A stretch of 64,000 nucleotides of DNA. Origin: Gammaproteobacteria bacterium. Its GTDB lineage: Bacteria > Pseudomonadota > Gammaproteobacteria > Steroidobacterales > Woeseiaceae. The notes under the pieces are model-generated. The model was not told where the DNA came from, did not search any database, and saw only the letters and a list, made by a program, of their open reading frames with translations. Positions 50,699-61,383 of this stretch are shown here, in pieces. The DNA lies in the NCBI GenBank assembly GCA_029862045.1, contig JAOTYE010000006.1:1-64000 (forward strand), given 5' to 3'. The position numbers were made by a program, and so were the translations under genes. Numbering within the stretch: the stretch's first letter is position 1; each line of letters begins with the position of its first letter.

Positions 50699-50896
50699 TG
50701 TGGATAAGTGGTGGATAAGCTAGCCGGTGATAATTATCCACAGGCTGCGCACAGGTTCCGGTGCTTTAGTCCGTATAGTTTGAGGGCCTCTTTTAGCACT
50801 TAAGCAATTGATTTTTAATGGGTTTATTAAGTTATCCACAAGAGTGGCCGGGCCTAATAATAATAATAATCTAATAATGTCCAATATTTATTAACA
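50699..50896. other. Replication origin oriC
   Basis: The dnaA-dnaN gap holds three perfect DnaA boxes: TGTGGATAA at 50699-50707, TTATCCACA at 50734-50742 and at 50832-50840. One 8/9 box, GGTGGATAA, lies at 50710-50718. After the last box come a GC-rich stretch (50841-50854) and TAATAATAATAATAAT (50855-50870), then TAATAATG (50872-50879) and more AT-rich sequence. This is the layout of a DnaA box, GC-rich spacer and DnaA-trio unwinding element. Confidence 0.92.
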
Positions 50897-50906
50897 GGTG
50901 GAATCT

Positions 50907-52001
50907 ATGAAGTTAAGCGCTGCTCGGGACGTGCTCTTGAAGCCCCTCCAAGCTGTTATTGGTGTTGTGGAACGGCGGCAAACGATGCCCATACTTTCAA
51001 ATATCCTATTGGTGGCGAAAAACAATGAACTATCCGTGACCGCAACAGACCTGGAGGTCGAGTTGGTCGCTCAGGCGGAGGTGACGGTAGAAACGGGCGG
51101 GGAAATCACGGTGTCGGGCCGCAAGCTGCTTGATATTTGCAGAGCGTTGCCGGAAGGCTCGACCGTCGATATCAGCGTTAGCGGCGAGAAAGTTGTCGTC
51201 CGATCAGGGAGAAGCAAGTTCAGCCTGGCAACGCTCCCGGCGGCCGAATTCCCCAGCGTGGAAGACATCAAGGCCGGTCAGGTAATCGAAGTTGAGCAGG
51301 CCGTTCTGGGCCAACTGATTGAAAAGACGCATTTTTCGATGGCGCAGCAAGATGTGCGGTATTACCTTAATGGCATGCTGCTGGAGACTGGCGGTAAACA
51401 CTTACGCGCAGTTGCGACAGACGGCCACAGGCTGGCTCTTTGTCAGGCAGAGCTAAGTGCTGCGGTGGATGAGCAGCAAGTGATTGTGCCACGCAAGGGG
51501 GTCCTGGAGCTGCAGCGGCTCATGAGCGGGGAAGGCTCGCTGAATATTGAGCTTGGGCCAAATCACGTCAGGATTCAGTTGGAGGGCATTCGTTTTACGT
51601 CGAAATTAATAGACGGGCGCTTTCCCGAGTACGACCGCGTAATCCCGAAAGAGTCGAGCAATGAACTTACGGCCGATCGAGCAGCATTTAAGGGCGCGCT
51701 GCAGCGGACGGCGATTCTTTCGAATGAGAAATACCGGGGTATCCGTTTGATTATTCGTGATAGCGGCGTTGTCATGCAGGCGCACAATCCGGAGCAGGAA
51801 GAGGCAGAGGAAGAGCTCGAAGTTGAATACAACGGTGAAGACATCGAGATCGGCTTTAACGTCAACTATTTGCTGGACGCGCTTGGTGCGGTCGAAGGCG
51901 ACGACGTCACACTATCGGTGCTCGATGGCAATTCCAGCTGCCTGATTCGGCAGCCCGGAAATGATGCGAGCAAGTTCGTCGTCATGCCGATGCGCCTGTA
52001 G
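50907..52001 (+). CDS. dnaN: DNA polymerase III beta sliding clamp
   Basis: Ring-shaped processivity clamp, 364 aa against 366 in E. coli, with three similar domains. Conserved parts are RRQTMPILSNILL, DGRFPEYDRVIPK and the C-terminal VMPMRL. ATG 50907 has AGGTGG at five bases; an in-frame GTG three codons upstream belongs to that Shine-Dalgarno region. It is the first gene right of oriC. Confidence 0.98.
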   Translation: MKLSAARDVLLKPLQAVIGVVERRQTMPILSNILLVAKNNELSVTATDLEVELVAQAEVTVETGGEITVSGRKLLDICRALPEGSTVDISVSGEKVVVRSGRSKFSLATLPAAEFPSVEDIKAGQVIEVEQAVLGQLIEKTHFSMAQQDVRYYLNGMLLETGGKHLRAVATDGHRLALCQAELSAAVDEQQVIVPRKGVLELQRLMSGEGSLNIELGPNHVRIQLEGIRFTSKLIDGRFPEYDRVIPKESSNELTADRAAFKGALQRTAILSNEKYRGIRLIIRDSGVVMQAHNPEQEEAEEELEVEYNGEDIEIGFNVNYLLDALGAVEGDDVTLSVLDGNSSCLIRQPGNDASKFVVMPMRL

Positions 52002-52022
52002 GAGCCGCCAGGTTCCGGGGAA

Positions 52023-53090
52023 GTGCCTATTCAGCAGTTCACGGCGCGAGATTTTCGCTGCCTCTCGAGCATAGAGCTCGAACCAGACCAAAAGTACAAC
52101 CTGATTTACGGTGCCAATGGCTCGGGGAAGACCAGCGTGCTCGAGGCACTGGCCTACCTTGGGCGCGGCAAGTCTTTTCGTGGTGCACCAACGACCAGCC
52201 TGATTCGCCACGGCCAAAGAGAATTCGTGTTGTTTGGCCGGGTCGGCGGGGACGGCAGGCAAGGCAGCGTCGGTGTGCGCAACAGTGCGGACGGTCTCGA
52301 GATTCGGATTGACGGCGACTCGAACGGCGGGGCAGCCGCACTTGCTGCCGCCCTGCCGCTGCAGATCATCGATCCGGACGTACATTTCCTGGTGGCCGGG
52401 CCGCCGGACTACCGCCGGCGCTACCTCGACTGGATCGCGTTTCACGTGGAACACGGCTATCTTGAGGTCTGGCGCCGCTTTCGCCGGGCCCTCAAGCAGC
52501 GCAACGCTGCGCTGAAGTCGGGCTCGACTGCGGCCACGATCCGCGGTTGGGACGCCGAATTCGTTGCGCTTGCCGGGCAACTTGATGCAGGCCGGCGCCT
52601 GGCGCTCGAGGTCGCCACCGCCGCGCTGGAGGAGGCGGGCCAGGACCTCCTTGGCAGTGACGTTCGATTTGAGTATCGGGCTGGCTGGAACGAGGAGCGG
52701 CCGCTTCTGGAGGCACTGGAGGCCAGTGTGGAGCGGGACCTATTGCAGGGCAGCACGCACGCGGGTCCGCACCGGGCGGACCTTAAGTTGATCTATGACG
52801 AGCGGCAGGCGCGCCGACTGGTGTCGCGGGGACAGCAAAAACTGCTGGCTTGTGCGATGGTGCTGGCGGCGACAGAAACGGCGCAAACGGCTCTCGAGCA
52901 GCCGCTGCTGTTGCTTCTCGACGACCCCGCCGCTGAGCTCGACGCCGCCTCGCTCCGCCGCCTAATGGGCCGCGTCGGTAGTTTGGGCGGTCAGGTCATC
53001 GCGACGAGCCTGGAGCCGGTTACAGGGCTTTTCGCCGCTTCGGCAGCCGTGTTTCACGTGGAACAGGGCGAGTTGCGGCGGGAGTCATAA
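52023..53090 (+). CDS. recF: DNA replication and repair protein RecF
   Basis: SMC-like ATPase of 355 aa for RecFOR gap repair. Walker A is GANGSGKTSVLEAL, the signature region SRGQQKLLACAMVLA, and Walker B LLLLDDPAAELD. The start is GTG 52023, 21 bp after dnaN. Two FHVE-type codon stretches inside it form parS-like sites, so the gene may double as the centromere. Confidence 0.95.
   Translation: MPIQQFTARDFRCLSSIELEPDQKYNLIYGANGSGKTSVLEALAYLGRGKSFRGAPTTSLIRHGQREFVLFGRVGGDGRQGSVGVRNSADGLEIRIDGDSNGGAAALAAALPLQIIDPDVHFLVAGPPDYRRRYLDWIAFHVEHGYLEVWRRFRRALKQRNAALKSGSTAATIRGWDAEFVALAGQLDAGRRLALEVATAALEEAGQDLLGSDVRFEYRAGWNEERPLLEALEASVERDLLQGSTHAGPHRADLKLIYDERQARRLVSRGQQKLLACAMVLAATETAQTALEQPLLLLLDDPAAELDAASLRRLMGRVGSLGGQVIATSLEPVTGLFAASAAVFHVEQGELRRES
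52438..52453. other. parS-like ParB site 1 (14/16)
   Basis: CGTTTCACGTGGAACA matches the conserved parS consensus TGTTTCACGTGAAACA at 14 of 16 positions. It lies inside recF, about 1.6 kb from the last DnaA box. It coincides with conserved FHVE codons, so part of the match is imposed by the protein. Confidence 0.55.
53050..53065. other. parS-like ParB site 2 (15/16)
   Basis: TGTTTCACGTGGAACA differs from the parS consensus at one position. It lies in the last codons of recF, about 2.2 kb right of oriC and 32 kb from parAB. A near-perfect site this close to the origin is very probably a real ParB-loading site. Confidence 0.75.
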
Positions 53091-53204
53091 CAGAGCGACC
53101 TCACTTCCGTGGGGGTCACGATGGCCGTTTCGGGGCAAGAGGATTTCGGTCGAATTGGCGGCTCGGATCACCGCTCCGAAAGCCCCTCAGCCGGGGCCTC
53201 ACTA

Positions 53205-53236
53205 AAAGCCGATAATTCCTTAAAAAATAAGGCTTT
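53205..53236. promoter_or_regulatory. Nested inverted repeats and promoter region before gyrB
   Basis: AAAGCC (53205-53210) pairs with GGCTTT (53231-53236), and inside it CCTTA/TAAGG flank an A5 loop. A smaller GCCCC/GGGGC hairpin lies at 53182-53197. Downstream, TACAAT (53264-53269) or TATAAT (53278-53283) could be the -10 of gyrB; neither has a strong -35, and the second would leave almost no leader. The 206-bp gap holds no gene. Confidence 0.4.
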
Positions 53237-53263
53237 GGGGGTACTTTAGGGGCCGCGGTTTGA

Positions 53264-55735
<2,472 letters not shown>

Positions 55736-55741
55736 TCTTGC

Positions 55742-57781
55742 TTACGTCGGCGCGCCGGCACGCGCACGCAGCATCAGCGGCAGTACCGTCAGGTTGCTGA
55801 TGACGGCGCCAACAAGCGCCAGCGCACAGTAGGCAGCAAACAGCCGCGTCGTCGGGAAGTCGCTTAGCTGACACAGCATCAGGCCAAGACAGAGCAACAG
55901 CGTGCTTAACAACACGCTGAATTCAATGCTGCTTCCGGAAACGGTGTCACCGGCAGCGCGCCAAAACAAGATGTGTATTGAGTCGTCGACGACAACGCCA
56001 AGCGCGACGAGAAACACGAATACCGTAACAAGATTCAGCGGGTTACCGACCAACCATACGGTGCCGCAGACGAGCATCAATGGCACCGCGTTCGCGAGCA
56101 TCGCGCTGAGTACCGCGCGCAGCGACCTGAATACGAGCAGAATGGCGCCGAAGATCAGCCCGACCGACCAGCCGAGTGAACGCAGCAAGGAACTCATTGC
56201 CTGCCGGTCAATATCACCGTACACAAGCGATGGGCTGCTATAGACAGCGCTGACCCCGCCTTGCGATATGGCGGCGATCGAGTCGATGTGTTCAAGGAGC
56301 GCGTCAAGGTAACTTTCGTTCGCCAATAATGCTGTCAGTACGTAAGCGCCCGGTTGGCCGACAGCGGGGGCCATGGTTACCTGGCGGATGCCGTCCTGCC
56401 CGTTCACCGCGTCACGCAGCGCGCCTGCACTGCGCAGCGCGACAAGCGGATCGTTACCGTCGACAGAAACAAGAACCCGCAGCGGCGAGAAAAAATAAAA
56501 TTCGCGCTCGAAGAGCCTGAGCGCCGACGAAAAAGGCGCGGCGTCGGGGAAAAACGCCCTGGGCTCAGACTTGACTGTGATAAATGGAATGGCCGCAGCC
56601 CCAAGAAGCATCGCCACAAGAAGCGCGGCGCTGATGTGCTTGCGCCACAAACCGAGCCACCGAGACAGCGCCGCGTAGCGATGCGATCTTCGCATGCTCT
56701 TACCGGACCCTTGCAGGTACCAGCGCAGCGAGAGCGGAGCAGCGAGCAACACAAGCAAGAACACGACCAGAAGAGCAACGGCGGAAAGCAGGCCAAGACT
56801 CGCGATCGGCGCGAACTCGTTAAAGCCGAGCGAAGCCAGGGCAATCGCGGTTGTAAGCGTGCTAAAGAAAAATGGTGGGCCGACGCGCCGCATCGTCAGG
56901 CGCACGGCTGCATTGACACTGCTTTGAGAGTCGCGCACCGACCCGGACTTCGCCAGAAAGTGGCAGCTGTTTGCGAGGCCAACGACCAGAACGATCGGTA
57001 GCGCAAGCAGCGTTACGAGGTTGATCGTAACGACCATTGTCGAAAACAAGGAAAACAATACGACCACAGATGCAACGCTTGCGAACAAAGGTAGCAACAA
57101 TGCCCGCCAATACCCGAACGCCAGAAAAACTGCGGCGAGCGTCGCGGCAACAATAACCGGAAGCAGCAGGCGCAGGTCTTTCCGCAGGCCTGCAGCAACA
57201 TCGTGCTCCAGTTGCGCGCGCGCGAGCACCGCGTGCTCTGCGTATGTGCTGCCCCAGTCGTGCGCCTCCAAAAGACCTGTTACGTGCTGCTCCTGCGATT
57301 CCGGTGCAGTGATCACAATCAGGAATCGCGTCGCGGCTGTATTGACTATCGTCGTGGACTGCGGGTTGTCGCGCAAAACGGCAAGCAACTCGGTAACAGG
57401 GCGGTCAGGGGTCAGCCCGTATAAAAACAGTTGCTCACGTGCTGCATCGATCGAGCGTACGGCTATGCCGTCATCGAGGGCAAGCAAACGCATTCTGAGC
57501 GCGGCGAGGTCATCGAACGTCGCCGCGATACTGGCGTTGGCTGGCGATACGATGACGACAGCCACCGAGGTAGCGCCGGTCGCCGCAGTGATACGCCGTG
57601 CAATCTCGAGGCGCTCAGTCGAACCCGATAGCTGATCGACCATCAAGCCCTCTATGACCGGCGGACGAATCAGGGCTGCGACAAGCGCGAGCAGCAGCGT
57701 CGCTGCGATCGCAGATGCTTGAGGCCGGTCCGCGAGCCACCCCAGGAGCTCGATCCAGCGATGTCCTGTCGTGTACCGCAT
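55742..57781 (-). CDS. RND-superfamily MMPL-type transporter
   Basis: Inner-membrane protein of 679 aa with two repeats of one plus five helices, each with a large periplasmic loop. The MMPL-like DDSIHILFWR in helix 10 and the matching GLANSCHFLAKSG in helix 4 mark the proton-relay regions. Relatives move lipids or hopanoids (HpnN) or have unknown cargo. I choose ATG 57781 (MRYTTG); an in-frame TTG at 57790 is possible. It is divergent from the GST gene. Confidence 0.82.
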   Translation of the reverse strand: MRYTTGHRWIELLGWLADRPQASAIAATLLLALVAALIRPPVIEGLMVDQLSGSTERLEIARRITAATGATSVAVVIVSPANASIAATFDDLAALRMRLLALDDGIAVRSIDAAREQLFLYGLTPDRPVTELLAVLRDNPQSTTIVNTAATRFLIVITAPESQEQHVTGLLEAHDWGSTYAEHAVLARAQLEHDVAAGLRKDLRLLLPVIVAATLAAVFLAFGYWRALLLPLFASVASVVVLFSLFSTMVVTINLVTLLALPIVLVVGLANSCHFLAKSGSVRDSQSSVNAAVRLTMRRVGPPFFFSTLTTAIALASLGFNEFAPIASLGLLSAVALLVVFLLVLLAAPLSLRWYLQGSGKSMRRSHRYAALSRWLGLWRKHISAALLVAMLLGAAAIPFITVKSEPRAFFPDAAPFSSALRLFEREFYFFSPLRVLVSVDGNDPLVALRSAGALRDAVNGQDGIRQVTMAPAVGQPGAYVLTALLANESYLDALLEHIDSIAAISQGGVSAVYSSPSLVYGDIDRQAMSSLLRSLGWSVGLIFGAILLVFRSLRAVLSAMLANAVPLMLVCGTVWLVGNPLNLVTVFVFLVALGVVVDDSIHILFWRAAGDTVSGSSIEFSVLLSTLLLCLGLMLCQLSDFPTTRLFAAYCALALVGAVISNLTVLPLMLRARAGAPT

Positions 57782-57846
57782 TTGCCCCAAGTGTACCCGG
57801 CGTTGGTGCCGGGTGTCGCTTGACGTTTGCCGCTACAATGCCCGCT

Positions 57847-58785
57847 ATGGTCCGCAACAGACTATTGATTCACTCGATATTCTTGCTGCTGTTGCCGCTC
57901 GTCGTTGCGTGGTTTGGTCTGGGATTGCTGACCACGATAATGCTGGTGCTGCTGCTGCTTTGTTGGCGCTGGATGATCGTTTTGAGCGGCATTATCGCCC
58001 CCGAAAAAACCCCCGACATCGTGCTGGAGACGATTTCAGCGAGCCATTTCGTCGAAAAGGTGCGCTGGTGCATGGATCGGCTCGAGATTGACTACGCGGA
58101 GCGGCAGAGTGGCGGCACGTTGGGTGCGTTCTTCACCGGGCGGTCAGTGCCGCAGCTGCGGGTTCGAACGGGCATCGTGCAAACGGTCATCGGCAATTCT
58201 CCGGACATCCTGCGTTACCTGTGGGCCACCAACTACGCATCACGCGACGACAAGGCGAGCTTCCTCGAGCCGACCAGCGCAAGGCTCGAGCTGGAACAAA
58301 AGCTGGACCGCTATGGACGAAACCTGCAGATGTGGATCTATTACCACCTGCTGCACGACCGTGGGCTCACGCTGCATGCCTGGGGTGCCGACAATCCACG
58401 CGTGCCCGCGTGGCAGCGGCTACTGCTGCGCCTGCTTTTTCCACTGCTTGCGGCGCTGGTCCGCAAAAGCTTCTCGATTAACGAAGAGCATTACGCAAAA
58501 GCCGCCGAGCATATCGATGAATTGCTTGGCAGCATCGATATGCAGCTCGCCGACGGGCGGCGATCTATCCTCGATGGAGATACAATTAACTACACGGACA
58601 TTGCGTTTGCGGCGTTCACAGGGTTGTGGCTGCAAGCTGAAGGCTACGGTGGTGGCAAGGCGGACGCCAGTCGCATCGAAATCGGGCAGATGCCGGCAGG
58701 CATGCGGGCGGACGTTGAGCGTTGGAGCGAGGATTATCCCAAAGCACACGCGCTGGTGACGCGGCTGTACGCGGAAGAGCGCTGA
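57847..58785 (+). CDS. Membrane-anchored glutathione S-transferase-like protein
   Basis: Product of 312 aa. About 40 hydrophobic N-terminal residues (LLLLPLVVAWFGLGLLTTIM, LVLLLLCWRWMIVL) form one or two helices, then a thioredoxin-like GST N-domain (TISASHFVEKVRWCMDRLEIDY, SVPQLRV) and an all-helical C-domain (INYTDIAFAAFTGLWLQAEGYGG). It lacks a clear catalytic Ser/Cys motif, so activity is unproven. ATG 57847 and ATG 57838 are both possible; neither has a clear ribosome site, but TACAAT just upstream could be a -10 giving a nearly leaderless mRNA. Confidence 0.75.
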   Translation: MVRNRLLIHSIFLLLLPLVVAWFGLGLLTTIMLVLLLLCWRWMIVLSGIIAPEKTPDIVLETISASHFVEKVRWCMDRLEIDYAERQSGGTLGAFFTGRSVPQLRVRTGIVQTVIGNSPDILRYLWATNYASRDDKASFLEPTSARLELEQKLDRYGRNLQMWIYYHLLHDRGLTLHAWGADNPRVPAWQRLLLRLLFPLLAALVRKSFSINEEHYAKAAEHIDELLGSIDMQLADGRRSILDGDTINYTDIAFAAFTGLWLQAEGYGGGKADASRIEIGQMPAGMRADVERWSEDYPKAHALVTRLYAEER

Positions 58786-58814
58786 GGAACGGCATCAATG
58801 AAGAGGATAAGACT

Positions 58815-59231
58815 ATGAAGTTTGCACCGCTGATGATCGCGGCCACGCTGCTGGCCGCATGCGCCGCCCAGGACGAAAAAGACCAGAGTACACAGGACGC
58901 CGTGCAGGCGGTGCGTGACTTCATCGAGGTCAGAGACCTCGAGGAGCTAGACAAGATGCCGTCCGCAAGCAGCGACGGCTGGGAAGCTATCGACAACCAG
59001 TTCCTGATTTACAGGGGCCGCAGAGACGCATACCTCGTCGAGTTCACACGACGCTGCTTTGAACTGGACGACAACACGCGAATCGTCGCCGATCGCCGCT
59101 GGGACGCGAACGTTATTCGTGCTCGCTTCGATACCATTCGGGGTTGTCGGATCCACAAGATTTACGCCCTGACCGAGGCCGAAACCGTGGAGCTCGAGAA
59201 TATCGGCGAAGCGCCCGGCAGCCGAAACTAA
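58815..59231 (+). CDS. Small lipoprotein, DUF6491-like
   Basis: Product of 138 aa starting MKFAPLMIAATLLAACAAQ with a good lipobox (LLAAC). The mature part has AVRDFIEVRDLEELDKM, then YLVEFTRRCFEL and RARFDTIRGCRIHKIYAL, a pattern I associate with DUF6491 proteins of unknown function. Two cysteines, in RRC and RGC, may form a disulfide. AGAGGA lies seven bases before the ATG. It lies 29 bp after the GST gene. Confidence 0.8.
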   Translation: MKFAPLMIAATLLAACAAQDEKDQSTQDAVQAVRDFIEVRDLEELDKMPSASSDGWEAIDNQFLIYRGRRDAYLVEFTRRCFELDDNTRIVADRRWDANVIRARFDTIRGCRIHKIYALTEAETVELENIGEAPGSRN

Positions 59232-59284
59232 TTCCCAATATTCCGGTCTATCAACTACCATAGCGGCCTTAACCGCACTAATAA

Positions 59285-59309
59285 GCGGCCTCGCGCCACG
59301 CGGGGCCGC
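59285..59309 (+). other. GC-rich hairpin before the M13 peptidase gene
   Basis: An 11-bp inverted repeat with one mismatch and a CCA loop ends 19 bp before the GTG start of the peptidase gene. No T-run follows, so it may act as a weak terminator for the lipoprotein gene or as leader structure. Confidence 0.4.
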
Positions 59310-59328
59310 GTCCAACGAGGGAACTACA

Positions 59329-61374
59329 GTGAACAAACTTGTCATCAGCGCTACGGCGCTTTTTGTGCTGACTGCCTGCGGCCAGGAACCTGCCACAGAG
59401 GCCGTATCAGAAGCAGCAGCTCCGCTGCGCTCAGGCATCGATGTCTCGGACCTTGATACGAATATCAGGCCAGGCGACGACTTCTTTGCGTACGTGAACG
59501 GCAAGTGGGTTGAGGAAACTAAAATGCCTGACGACAAGTCGCGCTACGGCACGTTCGACATTCTGGGCGACGAGTCGCAAGACAATGTCAAAGCCATTAT
59601 CGAAATGTCGGCCAGCGGCGACTTTGCGAAGGGCAGCGACGAACAAAAAGTCGGTGACCTGTACAAGTCTTACCTGGACATGGAAACGCGCAACGCGCGC
59701 GGCGTCGAACCACTGCAGCCAGAGTTCGAGCGCATAGCCGCGATTTCAAGCCATGACGAGCTTGCCGTTTACTTTGCCGGAGCCAACCGGCGCGGCTACG
59801 GCATGCCATTTGCGATCGCGCAGTTCTCGGACATGAAGAACCCCGATTATTACGGCATCTACGCATTCCAGGCCGGCCTCGGGTTGCCCGAACGAGAGTA
59901 CTACCTGACCGACGACGATAAATCGGCCGAAATACGCGACAAGTATGTCGCGCACATCGAGAAGATGTTCGCCCTCGCCGGACTCGCTGACGGTGCTGCT
60001 GCCGCGCAGACGATCATGGCGCTCGAGACGCGCCTTGCCGAGAAGCAGATGAAGAAAGAAGACACGCGCAACCCGGCGGCCAATTACAACAAGGTGGCAA
60101 CGGCCGATCTTGGCAGCGTTATGTCCCGGTTCAATTGGGACGGTTATCTGGCGGAAGCGGGAATTGCAGAGACTGATGGCCTGATTCTGTACATGACCGA
60201 CTACATGCGGGCACTCGATGACATCATCGTCGATACTGACCTGGACACGTGGAAGACGTATCTCTGTTGGGCGGCGCTAAACACGGCTGCCGCAAACCTT
60301 AGCGCAGACCTCGACGATCAGAATTTCGAGTTTTATGGCAAGACCTTGTCGGGAACCGAAGAACAGCGTGAACCGTGGCGACGTGCCGTGCAGACGGTCA
60401 ACGGCAGCGTGGGCGAGGTCGTCGGTAAGGTGTACGTCAAGAACCATTTTCCGCCCGAAGCCAAAGAGCGCATGCTGGCGCTCGTAGGCAACCTGATCGT
60501 CGCCTACGAGAAGAGCATCAAAGAGCTCGAATGGATGGGCGAAGAGACAAAGGCCCAGGCGCTCGACAAGCTGAACAAGTTCACGCCGAAGATCGGTTAT
60601 CCGGACGAATGGCGCGATTACTCAGCGCTGGATATCGAGGCCGACGACCTGTTCGGCAACCTCGAGCGAGCCACCGCGGCAGAGTATCAGCGCGAGCTCG
60701 ATCGCCAGGGTGGCCCGGTCGACCGCGGCGAATGGGGCATGACACCGCAGACGGTTAACGCGTACTACCAGCCGATGCTCAACGAGATTGTTTTCCCGGC
60801 CGCAATCCTGCAGCCGCCGTTTTTTGATCTTCGGGCGGACGACGCAGTCAACTATGGCGCGATCGGCGCCGTGATCGGCCATGAAATTGGCCACGGCTTT
60901 GACGACCAGGGCAGCACGTTTGACGGTGACGGCGTGTTGCGCAACTGGTGGACTGATGAAGACAGGGCCGAATTTACGAAGCGCACGTCCAGGCTCGTTG
61001 AGCAGTACTCAGCGTTCAAACCGTTCGATGACCTTAGCGTCAATGGTGAATTCACGCTTGGCGAAAACATCGGTGACCTCGGTGGTATCAGCATTGGCCT
61101 GCTTGCGTACAAGATGTCGCTGAATGGCGAGGAAGCACCAGTAATAGACGGCCTCACGGGCGAGCAGCGCGTGTTCCTTGGTTTCGGTCAGGTGTGGCGC
61201 TCGAAGATTCGCGACGCGGAATTAAGAAGGCGCATTGCGATCGACCCGCATTCACCACCGGTATATCGTGCCAATGGTGCGGTTAGAAACGTGCCCGAGT
61301 TCTACGAGGCGTTTAACGTCGAAGAGGGCGATGCGCTGTACCTGCCGCCCGAAGAGCGCGTGAAGATCTGGTAG
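59329..61374 (+). CDS. M13 family metallopeptidase (PepO/neprilysin-like) lipoprotein
   Basis: Zinc oligopeptidase of 681 aa. A lipoprotein signal (LFVLTACGQ) suggests membrane anchoring facing the periplasm. Active-site motifs are VNAYYQP, IGHEIGHGFDDQG (HExxH) and ENIGDLGG (third zinc ligand Glu, with Asp). It starts with GTG 59329 after GAGGGAAC. It lies 9 bp before the DUF885 gene; both probably degrade peptides outside the cytoplasm. Confidence 0.93.
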   Translation: MNKLVISATALFVLTACGQEPATEAVSEAAAPLRSGIDVSDLDTNIRPGDDFFAYVNGKWVEETKMPDDKSRYGTFDILGDESQDNVKAIIEMSASGDFAKGSDEQKVGDLYKSYLDMETRNARGVEPLQPEFERIAAISSHDELAVYFAGANRRGYGMPFAIAQFSDMKNPDYYGIYAFQAGLGLPEREYYLTDDDKSAEIRDKYVAHIEKMFALAGLADGAAAAQTIMALETRLAEKQMKKEDTRNPAANYNKVATADLGSVMSRFNWDGYLAEAGIAETDGLILYMTDYMRALDDIIVDTDLDTWKTYLCWAALNTAAANLSADLDDQNFEFYGKTLSGTEEQREPWRRAVQTVNGSVGEVVGKVYVKNHFPPEAKERMLALVGNLIVAYEKSIKELEWMGEETKAQALDKLNKFTPKIGYPDEWRDYSALDIEADDLFGNLERATAAEYQRELDRQGGPVDRGEWGMTPQTVNAYYQPMLNEIVFPAAILQPPFFDLRADDAVNYGAIGAVIGHEIGHGFDDQGSTFDGDGVLRNWWTDEDRAEFTKRTSRLVEQYSAFKPFDDLSVNGEFTLGENIGDLGGISIGLLAYKMSLNGEEAPVIDGLTGEQRVFLGFGQVWRSKIRDAELRRRIAIDPHSPPVYRANGAVRNVPEFYEAFNVEEGDALYLPPEERVKIW

Positions 61375-61383
61375 CAGAGCGAC

